Below the pieces are notes generated by a model, which worked only from the letters and a program-made list of their open reading frames with translations, had not been told where the DNA came from and did not search any database. Below, in pieces: positions 25,389 to 33,607 of a stretch of 34,057 bases of DNA (position 1 is its first letter; each line of letters starts with the position of its first letter). The translations under genes and the position numbers were made by a program. This stretch comes from Deferribacteres bacterium (lineage in GTDB: Bacteria > Nitrospirota > Thermodesulfovibrionia > UBA6902). The stretch lies in NCBI GenBank assembly GCA_030598625.1, contig JAUVPO010000001.1, positions 1-34,057 of the forward strand. Direction: 5' to 3'.

Positions 25389-26073
25389 AAATTCTTTAGG
25401 CTACACCTTTAAAAAAAAGACCCTGTTGAAAGAGGCGATTACCCATAAATCGTATGCTCATGAAAAACAGAAAAAACCGATTCCGTTTAATGAGCGTATG
25501 GAATTTTTGGGTGATGCAGTCCTTGAACTCATCATAAGTGAATATCTTTTTCGCTCATATTTGAAACATACCGAAGCCGACCTTTCCAAATTAAAAGCTT
25601 ACGCTGTCCAGGAGGCAACCCTGGCAAAAATCGCAAGGGGCCTTGATATGGGAGCACACCTTATTCTTGGTAAAGGAGAGGAAATTACAGGCGGCAGGGA
25701 AAAATCTTCTTTACTTGCCAACGCCTTTGAGGCAATTTTAGCGGCGATCTACCTGGACGGCGGCTATGAACAGGCAGAAAATTTTGTACTCAGGAACTTA
25801 ACAATTAAAATAGATAAACTTGTAACAAATAATTTTGTCTTTGATTTTAAAACAAAAATCCAGGAAGTCGCCCAGTCACAGTTCGGTGTATTGCCGAAGT
25901 ATGAAACATATAAGGAAGAAGGCCCTGAGCATAAAAAGGTTTTTGAAGTCAAGGTCTTTATTAATGATAACTTATTCGGTTCAGGCAGTGGGAAAACAAA
26001 AAAAGCCGCGGCTCAGAAGGCCGCAGAAGCCGGTCTGAAGAAAATCAGGGAAAAACATGAAACTGACATATAA
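25351..26073 (+). CDS. rnc: Ribonuclease III
   Basis: A 240-residue double-strand-specific endoribonuclease for rRNA and mRNA processing. The RNase III domain is about 8-155, with the signature NERMEFLGDAVLEL (Glu51, Asp55) and the second catalytic patch LLANAFEAILAAIYLDGG (Glu127). The double-stranded RNA-binding domain covers about 165-235, ending GSGSGKTKKAAAQKAAEAGL. I prefer ATG 25351, with GGTGG just upstream. An upstream in-frame TTG at 25333 would add six residues. The gene starts inside the fabF end and ends inside the purM start, so translation of the three is probably coupled. Pairing with fabF and acpP is common in bacteria. Confidence 0.96.
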   Translation: MPVSSSKDLTGLENSLGYTFKKKTLLKEAITHKSYAHEKQKKPIPFNERMEFLGDAVLELIISEYLFRSYLKHTEADLSKLKAYAVQEATLAKIARGLDMGAHLILGKGEEITGGREKSSLLANAFEAILAAIYLDGGYEQAENFVLRNLTIKIDKLVTNNFVFDFKTKIQEVAQSQFGVLPKYETYKEEGPEHKKVFEVKVFINDNLFGSGSGKTKKAAAQKAAEAGLKKIREKHETDI

Positions 26074-27106
26074 AAAATCAGGTGTGGACATAAACAAAGG
26101 CAACAGGCTGGTGGATATCATCAAACCGATGGCACGCTCTACGTTTAAGCCGCATGTAATCAATGATATCGGTTCTTTCGGGGCATTTTGCAAGCTGGAT
26201 ATTTCAAAACATAAAAATCCTGTTCTTGTCAGCAGCACGGACGGCGTAGGCACAAAACTGAAAATCGCTTTCATGCTCAACAAACATGATACAGTCGGCA
26301 TTGACCTTGTTGGCATGTGTGTAAACGATATACTCACAAGCGGCGCCCAGCCTCTCTTTTTTCTTGATTATTTTGCCTCCGGAAAGCTCTCAACCATAAA
26401 GGCGGCAAGTGTTATTAAAGGGATCGCCAGGGGCTGTAAAATGGCTGACTGCTCACTTATTGGCGGTGAAACCGCTGAAATGCCGGGATTTTACGCCAAA
26501 GGAGAATATGACCTGTCAGGATTTGCGGTCGGTGTTGTTGACGGAAAAGCCATTATCAACGGTTCGGAAATCAAAAACCGGGATGTATTGATAGGGCTTG
26601 CTTCAAACGGTCTCCACAGCAACGGCTATTCACTCGTAAGAAAACTTTTTTTTGACATAAAAAAATATGGTCCGAAGAAGCATATAAAGGAACTCGGCTG
26701 TTCAATCGGGGAAGAACTCTTAAGACCGACAAAAATTTATGTAAAGAGCATTTTGAAAATTATCCGGAGTTTCAGGATAAAAGGGATAGCCCATATTACC
26801 GGCGGAGGTCTTACTGAAAACCTCCCGCGAATCCTTCCTCAAAAGGCAGGACTGAAATTTGTCATTGAAAAAGGCAGTTGGCCTGTGCACAGCATATTCA
26901 ATCTTGTTCAGACAATGGGCGCTGTCCCGGAGAAGGAAATGTTCAAGACATTCAATATGGGAATCGGCATGGTACTGGTAGTTAATCAGGCGGATTCTAA
27001 AAAAACCATTAAAAGACTCGAGCAGCTTGGAGAAAAGGCATTCATAATAGGACAGGTGGAAAAAGGGAACAGAGTGGTGGAATATAAATCTAAATGCTTA
27101 CTTTAG
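26057..27106 (+). CDS. purM: Phosphoribosylformylglycinamidine cyclo-ligase (AIR synthetase)
   Basis: A 349-residue ATP-dependent enzyme of the fifth step of purine synthesis, making aminoimidazole ribotide. STDGVGTKLKIAF is the ATP/substrate loop, followed by IDLVGMCVNDILTSGAQPLFFLDYFA and GGETAEMPGFY, with HITGGGLTENLPRILP in the C-terminal half. Length is standard. It overlaps rnc by 17 bp and purN by 13 bp, so it is co-transcribed and likely translationally coupled to both. Confidence 0.97.
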   Translation: MKLTYKKSGVDINKGNRLVDIIKPMARSTFKPHVINDIGSFGAFCKLDISKHKNPVLVSSTDGVGTKLKIAFMLNKHDTVGIDLVGMCVNDILTSGAQPLFFLDYFASGKLSTIKAASVIKGIARGCKMADCSLIGGETAEMPGFYAKGEYDLSGFAVGVVDGKAIINGSEIKNRDVLIGLASNGLHSNGYSLVRKLFFDIKKYGPKKHIKELGCSIGEELLRPTKIYVKSILKIIRSFRIKGIAHITGGGLTENLPRILPQKAGLKFVIEKGSWPVHSIFNLVQTMGAVPEKEMFKTFNMGIGMVLVVNQADSKKTIKRLEQLGEKAFIIGQVEKGNRVVEYKSKCLL

Positions 27107-27735
27107 GAGTATTAGCCTCGGGCAGGGGCTCGAATTTCCAGTCGATCATAGACAGCATTGAATCAGGTTTTCTGGATGCAAAGACCGCTGTTTTGATAAC
27201 GGACAATCCGGATGCATATGCAATTGAACGGGCAAAAAAGCATAATATAGAATCTCTCGTATTAAAGCCGCGTGATTTTGCGGACAAAAACGCTTATTAT
27301 TCTTATATTGCCGGAGAGTTCAAAAAAAGGGGAGTTGAACTCGTTATCCTGGCAGGCTTTATGAGAGTTGTCGGAAAAGCGCTTATAGAGCAATACCGCA
27401 ATAAAACAATGAACATCCACCCTGCCCTGCTGCCCTCATTCCCAGGACTTCACGGGCAGAAGCAGGCAGCTGATTACAGTGTGAAGATTTCAGGCTGTAC
27501 AGTGCATTTCGTGGACGAAGGCATGGACACCGGCCCCATAATAATCCAGGCCGCGGTCCCCTCTTATCACGACGATACGGAAGACACCCTCTCTGAAAGG
27601 ATACTGAAACAGGAACACAGAATCTTCCCTTACGCAATAAAGCTTTATTCTGAAGGCAGGATTTCGGTTAAAGGGAGGAAGGTTATTGTTAATGTGGGAA
27701 GGGATGACGCGCTGCTTATTAATCCTCCTTTTTAA
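27094..27735 (+). CDS. purN: Phosphoribosylglycinamide formyltransferase
   Basis: A 213-residue enzyme that transfers a formyl group from 10-formyltetrahydrofolate to GAR, the third step of purine synthesis. The N-terminal phosphate loop reads LASGRGSNFQSI. Active-site residues Asn107, His109 (NIHPALLPSFPGLHG) and Asp145 (HFVDEGMDTGPII) are present. It is the last gene of the fabG operon and is convergent with nuoF, with 24 bp between the stops and no obvious intrinsic terminator. Its need for formyl-folate gives a loose link to the nearby formate genes. Confidence 0.97.
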   Translation: MLTLGVLASGRGSNFQSIIDSIESGFLDAKTAVLITDNPDAYAIERAKKHNIESLVLKPRDFADKNAYYSYIAGEFKKRGVELVILAGFMRVVGKALIEQYRNKTMNIHPALLPSFPGLHGQKQAADYSVKISGCTVHFVDEGMDTGPIIIQAAVPSYHDDTEDTLSERILKQEHRIFPYAIKLYSEGRISVKGRKVIVNVGRDDALLINPPF

Positions 27736-27759
27736 AATAGCGCCGGGGACAACAACTGT

Positions 27760-29001
27760 TTAATCGTGGATTAACTCCTCAAACTCGCCCCTGAATTTCC
27801 TGATCATTGTACCAATGGACATTGCCGCGGCATCGCCCATCGGGCACAGCGTAGAGCCCCTCATATAGCGACACAATCTCATTACCATCTCAAGATCGTT
27901 TGAACTCCCCTGCTCCATTACTATACGGTCCATCAAAATCTTGATCATGTTCAGTCCTTCCCGGCAGGGCGTACACTGGCCGCATGATTCATGGGCATAA
28001 AACTTCGCCGCCTTTTGGGCGATAAGGGGGATAGAAGCGTCTTCATCAATAACAATAACACCTCCTGTGCCGAGCATCGAACCCACCGCGGCAAGAGACT
28101 CGAAATCCATTTCAAGATCAATCTCATCCGCCAGGAGAATCGGGGAAGAAATGCCTCCCGGTATTACTGCTTTTAAGCCTTTATTGCCTTTTATGCCCCC
28201 TGCAAACTCATAGATCAGACTCTTTAAAGATATCCCCAGCGGACATTCGAAAGCGCCAGGCTTATTGACATGACCGGAGACCCCAAAGACTCTTGTGCCA
28301 TAGCTTCTGGGCTTTCCAATGGCCCTGAAGGCATCAGGCCCGTTTTTAATGATAAACGGGATGCATGCCAGAGTCACAACATTATGGATCAGGGTCGGCT
28401 CGCCATAGAGTCCCGACAATGCAGGGAACGGAGGCTTCAACCTCGGCCGGCCCGCCCTGCCCTCAAGCGATTCCATAAGAGCGGTCTCTTCACCACAGAC
28501 ATATGAGCCTGCGCCCCTGAATACATCTATTTGAAAGGAATAACCGGAATCCAGTATATTGTCTCCAACAAAGCCTTTTGCCTCCGCATCTTCAAGCGCC
28601 TGCACAAGTATCTTCGCTATCCAGTCATACTCACCCCGGATATAGATAAATCCGAAATGCGCGCCGATCGCATAAGCAGTAACAGCCATCCCCTCTATTA
28701 ATTGATGCGGATTATACTGCATAATCTGCCTATCTTTGAAAGTTCCGGGTTCTCCTTCATCAGCGTTGCAGATAAGATATATTTTCCTTTCCCTGTCCTT
28801 TGGCAGAAATTTCCACTTTGTGCCTGCAGGGAACCCGCCTCCGCCCCTTCCCCTGAGCCCCGACTCTTCAACCATTGAAATCACCTCTTCCGGAGGCAAT
28901 GCAAACGTCTTCTCAAGCGCTCCATATCCACCCTGTCCCATGTACACATCGATAGAATCTAAATCAGGTATCTCTATATTTTTTAAAAGAATTGTCTCCA
29001 T
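27760..29001 (-). CDS. NuoF-like NAD(P)H-binding FMN/iron-sulfur subunit of formate dehydrogenase
   Basis: A 413-residue diaphorase subunit. FMN loop GLRGRGGGGFPAGTKWKF is at 48-65. The NAD-binding region is GAGSYVCGEETALMESLEGR at 163-182. The SLBB domain is about 240-290. The [4Fe-4S] ligands are Cys340, Cys343 and Cys346 (SCGQCTPCREG) and Cys386 (STLCPMGDAA). In complex I this is NuoF. Here it directly follows nuoE with no gap and lies two genes after fdhA, so it most likely links FdhA to NAD(P). A ferredoxin-dependent, electron-bifurcating role is possible but not shown. GGGGG stands before the ATG. Unlike HoxF-type relatives, it has no N-terminal thioredoxin-like extension. Confidence 0.95.
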   Translation of the reverse strand: METILLKNIEIPDLDSIDVYMGQGGYGALEKTFALPPEEVISMVEESGLRGRGGGGFPAGTKWKFLPKDRERKIYLICNADEGEPGTFKDRQIMQYNPHQLIEGMAVTAYAIGAHFGFIYIRGEYDWIAKILVQALEDAEAKGFVGDNILDSGYSFQIDVFRGAGSYVCGEETALMESLEGRAGRPRLKPPFPALSGLYGEPTLIHNVVTLACIPFIIKNGPDAFRAIGKPRSYGTRVFGVSGHVNKPGAFECPLGISLKSLIYEFAGGIKGNKGLKAVIPGGISSPILLADEIDLEMDFESLAAVGSMLGTGGVIVIDEDASIPLIAQKAAKFYAHESCGQCTPCREGLNMIKILMDRIVMEQGSSNDLEMVMRLCRYMRGSTLCPMGDAAAMSIGTMIRKFRGEFEELIHD

Positions 29002-29481
29002 TTATCCCCCGACTTCCCGCCTCTTTATGGAATCGATTATTTCGTCCACCTTCCCGGTATCGAGATTCTCGTGGTACTCCATATTGATCTGCATCGCAGG
29101 CGCGTTACCACAGGAAGCCAGACATTCCACAGCCACTATGCTAAATAACCCGTCCGGTGTTATCTCCCCCTCATGAATATTAAGCTTTTTTGAAAGGTAG
29201 TCGAAAATGGCGTCGCTGCCGAGTAACGCGCAAACAACATTAGTACATACCTGGATATGATATTTACCCGCGGGTTTTAACCTCAGCATTGTGTAAAAAC
29301 TCGCCGTGCTAAAAATCCGCGCCTCCGGAACATCCAAAATTCCGGATATATCTTTTAAATCATTTTCACTAATGTAACCTTTTCTTTTTTGCAATAAAGT
29401 AAGCACGGGCAGAAGCGCCGATTCTTTTTTCGGGAACCTGCCTATCAGCCTGTTTATGGTCTCTTTTACTTCCTCAGTCAT
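29002..29481 (-). CDS. NuoE-like [2Fe-2S] subunit of formate dehydrogenase
   Basis: A 159-residue thioredoxin-like ferredoxin subunit. The [2Fe-2S] ligands are Cys79, Cys84, Cys120 and Cys124 (VCTNVVCALLGSD, then VECLASCGNAPAM). An N-terminal helical part precedes the fold, as in NuoE. It sits 15 bp after fdhA and abuts nuoF, where its stop codon ends one base before the nuoF ATG. It would work with NuoF in passing electrons between the FdhA clusters and FMN. The context shows a formate dehydrogenase module, not complex I, since no other nuo genes are near. Confidence 0.95.
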   Translation of the reverse strand: MTEEVKETINRLIGRFPKKESALLPVLTLLQKRKGYISENDLKDISGILDVPEARIFSTASFYTMLRLKPAGKYHIQVCTNVVCALLGSDAIFDYLSKKLNIHEGEITPDGLFSIVAVECLASCGNAPAMQINMEYHENLDTGKVDEIIDSIKRREVGG

Positions 29482-29496
29482 ATTTATTTCCGAAAC

Positions 29497-32190
29497 TTAT
29501 GCCTTCTCCAGGCGTATCGCGCACGCCTTGTACTCAGCTGTTCCGGCAACAGGGTCAAAGGCATTATTCGTCAGCACATTAGCGCATGCCTCATGAAAGT
29601 GAAAGCTCATAAAGCAGACGCCTTCAGACACCCTTTCCGTCACCCATGCCTTTACTTTAACTTTGCCCCTTCGTGAAACAGCCCACACGTAATCACCATC
29701 CCTTATATCAAGTCTCCCCGCATCTTCCATGCTTATTTCAATTAATTCCTCGGGAAATATCTCCTCAAATCCTGCCGACCTCCTTGTCTGTGTAGCCGTA
29801 TGGTAATGCCACAGTCTTCTTCCGGTCGTGAGTGTAAAAGGATATTCCTTATCAGGGACCTCTGCAGGAGGTCTCCATTGCGCAGGAAGAAACTTTGCCT
29901 TGCCGCGAGGGAATTTACCGTCTCTGTAAAGATAACGCGTCCCTTTATGTTGAATGTCGGGACAGGGCCACTGAATGCCCTCATGCTCGATCCTTTCATA
30001 AGTAATGCCGGACATGCTGGGGGTCAGTCTGAGTATCTCTTCCCATATCTGTTCAGTTGATTCGTATTCCATGTCATAGCCCATACGTTTTGAAAGTTCG
30101 CTGATAATCCACCAGTCATCCCTTGCCTGCCCCGGTGGTTCAACCGCCTTTTTTACACGCTGGATACGTCTTTCAGTGTTTGTAAACGTCCCCTCTGTTT
30201 CGGCAAAACATGTCGCAGGTAAAACAACATCCGCATATATCGCGGTTTCATTCAGAAAGATGTCCTGCACAACAAGGAGATCAAGCTTCTTGAGCGCATC
30301 GATCGTATGGGCCTGGTTCGGTTCAGACATCACAACATTTTCACCGTAAAGATAGAGCGCCCTGATATCGTTGTTGAGCATACCGTCGAACATGGCGGGT
30401 ATCTTTGTGCCCTCTCCATCCGGCAGAGATTTTACGCCCCATGCCCCGGCAAACTTCTCCCGCGTTTCCGGGTCTGCAACCTTCTGGTATCCGCTGAACA
30501 CATCAGGCAAGACCCCCATATCACACGCACCCTGAACATTGTTCTGTCCCCTCAGGGGATTAACGCCCGTACATTCGCTGCCTATATTCCCCAGGAGCAT
30601 TTGCAGGTTCGCACAGGTCTTGACATTGTCTGTACCGGTGATGTGTTCGGTAATTCCAAGGGTATAAAAAAGCGCCACTTTTTCAGCGGTGCCGAGGGTC
30701 CTTGCAAGCTCCCGGATTTCATCCGCCGCCAATCCGCATATACCGGAAGCGCGCTCCGGGGGGTATTCGTTCACCGTCCTTTCAAGCTCTTCAAATCCTT
30801 CGGTATATTTGGCTACAAATTCCCTGTCATGCCATCCGTTTTTGATAATCTCATACATCACCGCATTAAGAAGCGCTATGTCGGAACCTACCTTATGCCG
30901 GTAATGTCTGGTTGCCCAGCGCGTAAGGTCTATCTTTCTGGGGTCTGCCACTATAAGCCTGTTCCCCTTTTTTACGGACCTTTTCATACAATAGGATATA
31001 ACCGGATGGGCTTCCGTGGTATTGGAGCCGATTACAAAAATAACAGGGCAGTCTTCGATCTCACCTATTGAATTTGTCATTGCGCCCGCGCCTAAAGTAG
31101 CAGCCAGACCGGCCACAGTAGGCGCATGTCACGTACGGGCGCAGTGGTCGACATTATTTGTGCCGATTACCGCGCGCATGAATTTCATCATCACATAGTT
31201 GTTCTCATTCGTGGACCTTGCGCATCCAATCCCGACTATGGACTCAGGGCCGGAAGATTCCTTGATCCCGGACAGCCTTTTTGCCATAAAATTCAGCGCC
31301 TCATCCCAGCTTGCCTCAACAAGCTCTCCGTTTTTTCTTAAAAGAGGCGTTTTCAACCGCTCAGGCGAATGGACAAAATCACATCCAAACCTTCCCTTTA
31401 AGCACAAACTACCGTAATTCGGCGCCACATCCTCTATTCCGGTCACCTTAACAATTTCATTGTCCTTTACATGAAGGCGTATCCGGCAGCCGACACCGCA
31501 GTACGGACAGGTAGTCTCTATATTTTCCGTCTCCCAGTTCCTTGCCTTTCCAACGGACTTTTTTTCGATCAACGCGCCTGTCGGACAAAGCTGCACACAT
31601 TCTCCGCATATTACACAGGAAGACTGTCCAATGGGTTTATTTAAATCACAGACAACCGTCATCCGATTACTGCGAAATCCCATGTCCAGGACCTCATTAA
31701 CCACAATATTATTACATGCGGCAATGCACCGGTAACATTGAATACACTTGTTCATGTCCCTTATTATCATGGGACTTGATAAATCAACAGGGCAGTCTTT
31801 TTCCGCAATGGGGAAAGCGGGCCTTTCGATCCCGAGACGGTATGCAGTATCCTGAAGTTCGCAAACGCCGTTTGCTTCGCATGAAATGCAATTATGTTTT
31901 CCATTAGACAGGTACAACTCAACTATCATCTTCCTTGTCTCTATAATCCTTTCGGAAGCTGTAGTTATCACCATGCCGTCCCTTGCCAACAGCGAACAGG
32001 AAACCTGCAATCCCGGCAGACCTTCGACTTCAACAACACAAATCCTGCATTTACCTGCCTGCCCGGTTCTGGAATGATAACAAAGTGTGGGGATGTAAAT
32101 TCCGTTTTCTCTCGCTACATTCAGTACAGTAATTCCTTTATCAGCCTGAATCTCCCTGCCGTCGATGTTTAAAGCTATTCTATCTTTCAA
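29497..32190 (-). CDS. fdhA: Selenocysteine formate dehydrogenase alpha subunit (NuoG-like N-terminus)
   Basis: One 897-residue protein read through an in-frame TGA (31131-31129) as selenocysteine 354. The flanking NNVDHCART-U-HAPTVAGLAA matches the E. coli FdhF active site (CARV-U-HGPSVAGL). Clusters in order: [2Fe-2S] Cys37/48/51/65; His99-Cys101/104/110; [4Fe-4S] Cys149/152/155/159 and Cys192/195/198/202; and the molybdopterin-domain cluster Cys228/231/235/263. The rest is the Mo/W-bis-PGD catalytic fold (TGRRLWHYHTATQTRRSAGF near the C-terminus). It oxidises formate or reduces CO2, exchanging electrons with NuoE/NuoF. The start appears to be TTG 32190, with no clear ribosome site, 24 bp after the decarboxylase gene. 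There is no Tat signal, so it is cytosolic. Confidence 0.95.
31100..31131 (-). promoter_or_regulatory. Bacterial SECIS element with UGA selenocysteine codon of fdhA
   Basis: The UGA is at 31131-31129. After 18 nt comes the loop GGTCT (31110-31106), closed by GTGGCC (31116-31111) pairing with GGCTGC (31105-31100), six pairs with two G-U. In E. coli fdhF the GGUCU loop stands the same 18 nt after the UGA. This hairpin should recruit SelB with Sec-tRNA. It sits inside the coding sequence. Confidence 0.85.
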
Positions 32191-32214
32191 TTCAGATTTA
32201 ATATGAACAGCTGA

Positions 32215-33156
32215 TTACGGATCAGCCTTTAATTTCCTGAAATAATTAATGGTCTCTTTAAGCCCGTCTTCAAGCTTGACCTTCGGCCTCCATTTGAGAG
32301 CCTTCCCGGCAAGTTTGATGTCCGGCTTACGCTGGGTGGGATCATCCTGGGGCAACGGCTTATAAATAATTTTAGATTTCGATCCGGTCAATTCAATAAT
32401 CTTGCTGGCAAGTTCAAGTATACTGAATTCATCGGGATTACCGAGATTAACAGGCCCTGTAAAGTTATCGGGTGTGCCCATTAGTTTTACAAACCCGTCG
32501 ATCATGTCATCCATATAACAAAAACTCCTTGTCTGGCTTCCGTCACCATAAACGGTTATGGGTTTCCCTTTTAGCGCCTGCACAATAAAATTGCTGACGA
32601 CCCGACCATCATCCGGATGCATCCTCGGACCATAGGTATTAAATATCCGTGCGACTTTTATCCTTAATTTATGCTGACGGTGATAATCAAAGAAAAGGGT
32701 TTCAGCACACCGCTTTCCTTCATCGTAACACGAACGGAAGCCGACAGGGTTTACATTTCCCCAATAAGATTCCGGCTGGGGGTGTATCTCCGGATCGCCA
32801 TATACTTCAGAAGTAGAGGCCTGCAATATCTTTGCCTTTACCCGCTTGGCCAGTCCGAGCACATTGATGGAACCATGGACGGATGTCTTTGTTGTCTGGA
32901 CAGGATCAAACTGGTAATGTATCGGCGATGCCGGACACGCGAGGTTGTAAATCTCATCAACCTCAACATACAGAGGGAAACAGATATCATGCCGCAATAC
33001 TTCAAACAGGGGATTTTTAATGAAGTTCAAGATATTTGAACGCCTGCCTGTGTAGAAATTATCAACGCATAACACCTCGTGTCCTTCTCTCAACAATTTC
33101 TCACATAAATGCGAACCCAGAAATCCCGCACCACCCGTAACAAGTATTCTTTTCAT
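32215..33156 (-). CDS. UDP-glucuronate decarboxylase (UDP-xylose synthase) family NAD-dependent epimerase
   Basis: A 313-residue extended short-chain dehydrogenase. The NAD motif is GGAGFLGSHL at 8-17. Catalytic Ser/Thr-Glu stand in ASTSEVYGDP (Ser116, Glu117), with Tyr144 and Lys148 in SCYDEGKR. YNLACPASPIHYQFDPVQTT and RIFNTYGPRMHPDDGRVVSN are hallmarks of the UDP-xylose synthase group, which turns UDP-glucuronate into UDP-xylose with bound NAD for surface polysaccharides. A related dTDP-glucose dehydratase is less likely. AAGGAAG precedes the ATG. It lies just upstream of fdhA on the same strand, with 24 bp between them, although no functional link is evident. Confidence 0.93.
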   Translation of the reverse strand: MKRILVTGGAGFLGSHLCEKLLREGHEVLCVDNFYTGRRSNILNFIKNPLFEVLRHDICFPLYVEVDEIYNLACPASPIHYQFDPVQTTKTSVHGSINVLGLAKRVKAKILQASTSEVYGDPEIHPQPESYWGNVNPVGFRSCYDEGKRCAETLFFDYHRQHKLRIKVARIFNTYGPRMHPDDGRVVSNFIVQALKGKPITVYGDGSQTRSFCYMDDMIDGFVKLMGTPDNFTGPVNLGNPDEFSILELASKIIELTGSKSKIIYKPLPQDDPTQRKPDIKLAGKALKWRPKVKLEDGLKETINYFRKLKADP

Positions 33157-33290
33157 CCAATCTTCCTTTCAGTTATGAATATTCTTAGTATCAGGAGTCT
33201 GTGCTATTTTAACACTTATAGTAATCGAATGTTTTCCTTATTTTCTTGAATCCTGAAAATAAATTCGTTTCAATCATAAAAATGGCTGTA

Positions 33291-33319
33291 TTGACGGATA
33301 ACAATAAAATGAGTAATAT
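33291..33319 (+). promoter_or_regulatory. Promoter of the tRNA-Gln/tRNA-Glu pair
   Basis: TTGACG (33291-33296), a 17-bp spacer and TAATAT (33314-33319) stand 14 bp before the first base of tRNA-Gln. This is a near-consensus sigma-70 promoter in a position that gives a very short leader. Confidence 0.72.
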
Positions 33320-33333
33320 AATCAGGTAGTTTT

Positions 33334-33408
33334 TGGGGCGTCGCCAAGCGGTAAGGCACTGGGTTCTGGTCCCAGCATTCGGGGGTTCGAATCCTCCCGC
33401 CCCAGCCA
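33334..33408 (+). tRNA. tRNA-Gln (anticodon CTG)
   Basis: The cloverleaf is complete. Acceptor arms TGGGGCG and CGCCCCA enclose the rest. The anticodon arm is CTGGG-TTCTGGT-CCCAG, with CTG at 33366-33368. The T arm has loop TTCGAAT, followed by discriminator G and an encoded CCA. The first pair U1-A72 and the overall sequence closely resemble bacterial tRNA-Gln. It reads CAG codons; an isoacceptor for CAA is expected elsewhere. Confidence 0.95.
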
Positions 33409-33426
33409 AATTTAGCTGTTTTATGC

Positions 33427-33502
33427 GGTCCCATCGTCTAGAGGTCCAGGACATAGCCCTCTCAAGGCTAAGACACGGGTTCGAGTCCCGTTGGGACTAC
33501 CA
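33427..33502 (+). tRNA. tRNA-Glu (anticodon CTC)
   Basis: The cloverleaf has acceptor arms GGTCCCA and TGGGACT (first pair G-U). The anticodon arm is TAGCC-CTCTCAA-GGCTA, with CTC at 33461-33463. The T arm is ACGGG-TTCGAGT-CCCGT, with encoded CCA. The D-arm CGTCTAGAGGTCCAGGAC is typical of bacterial tRNA-Glu. It lies 18 bp after tRNA-Gln and is surely co-transcribed with it. Confidence 0.94.
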
Positions 33503-33512
33503 AAAAAGCCTG

Positions 33513-33550
33513 AAGCTATTAGCTTGGAGCTGATAGCTTTTATTTTCAAT
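33513..33550 (+). terminator. Intrinsic terminator after the tRNA pair
   Basis: AAGCTATTAGCT (33513-33524) pairs with AGCTGATAGCTT (33528-33539) over 12 pairs including one G-U, with a TGG loop. A T-rich tail TTATTTTCAATTTTT follows. It lies 10 bp after tRNA-Glu. Confidence 0.72.
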
Positions 33551-33607
33551 TTTTGTTATTTTCATAAAATTATTGATTATCCATAGAAAGGGTGAAAAGG
33601 TAAAAAG

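Noticed and set aside
30307..31071. 254-residue plus-strand frame opposite fdhA
   Set aside because: It is an antisense shadow of a conserved molybdopterin domain; its sequence resembles no known protein.
29497..31116. FdhA as a pseudogene broken by a stop codon
   Set aside because: The interrupting codon is TGA in the exact selenocysteine site, with a SECIS hairpin, and the frame continues without shift.
33157..33290. Additional small gene or RNA between the decarboxylase and tRNA genes
   Set aside because: No frame with start signals and no stable structure found, only AT-rich promoter-like sequence.
33209..33454. 81-residue minus-strand frame
   Set aside because: It runs antisense through both tRNAs and their promoter; no family resemblance.
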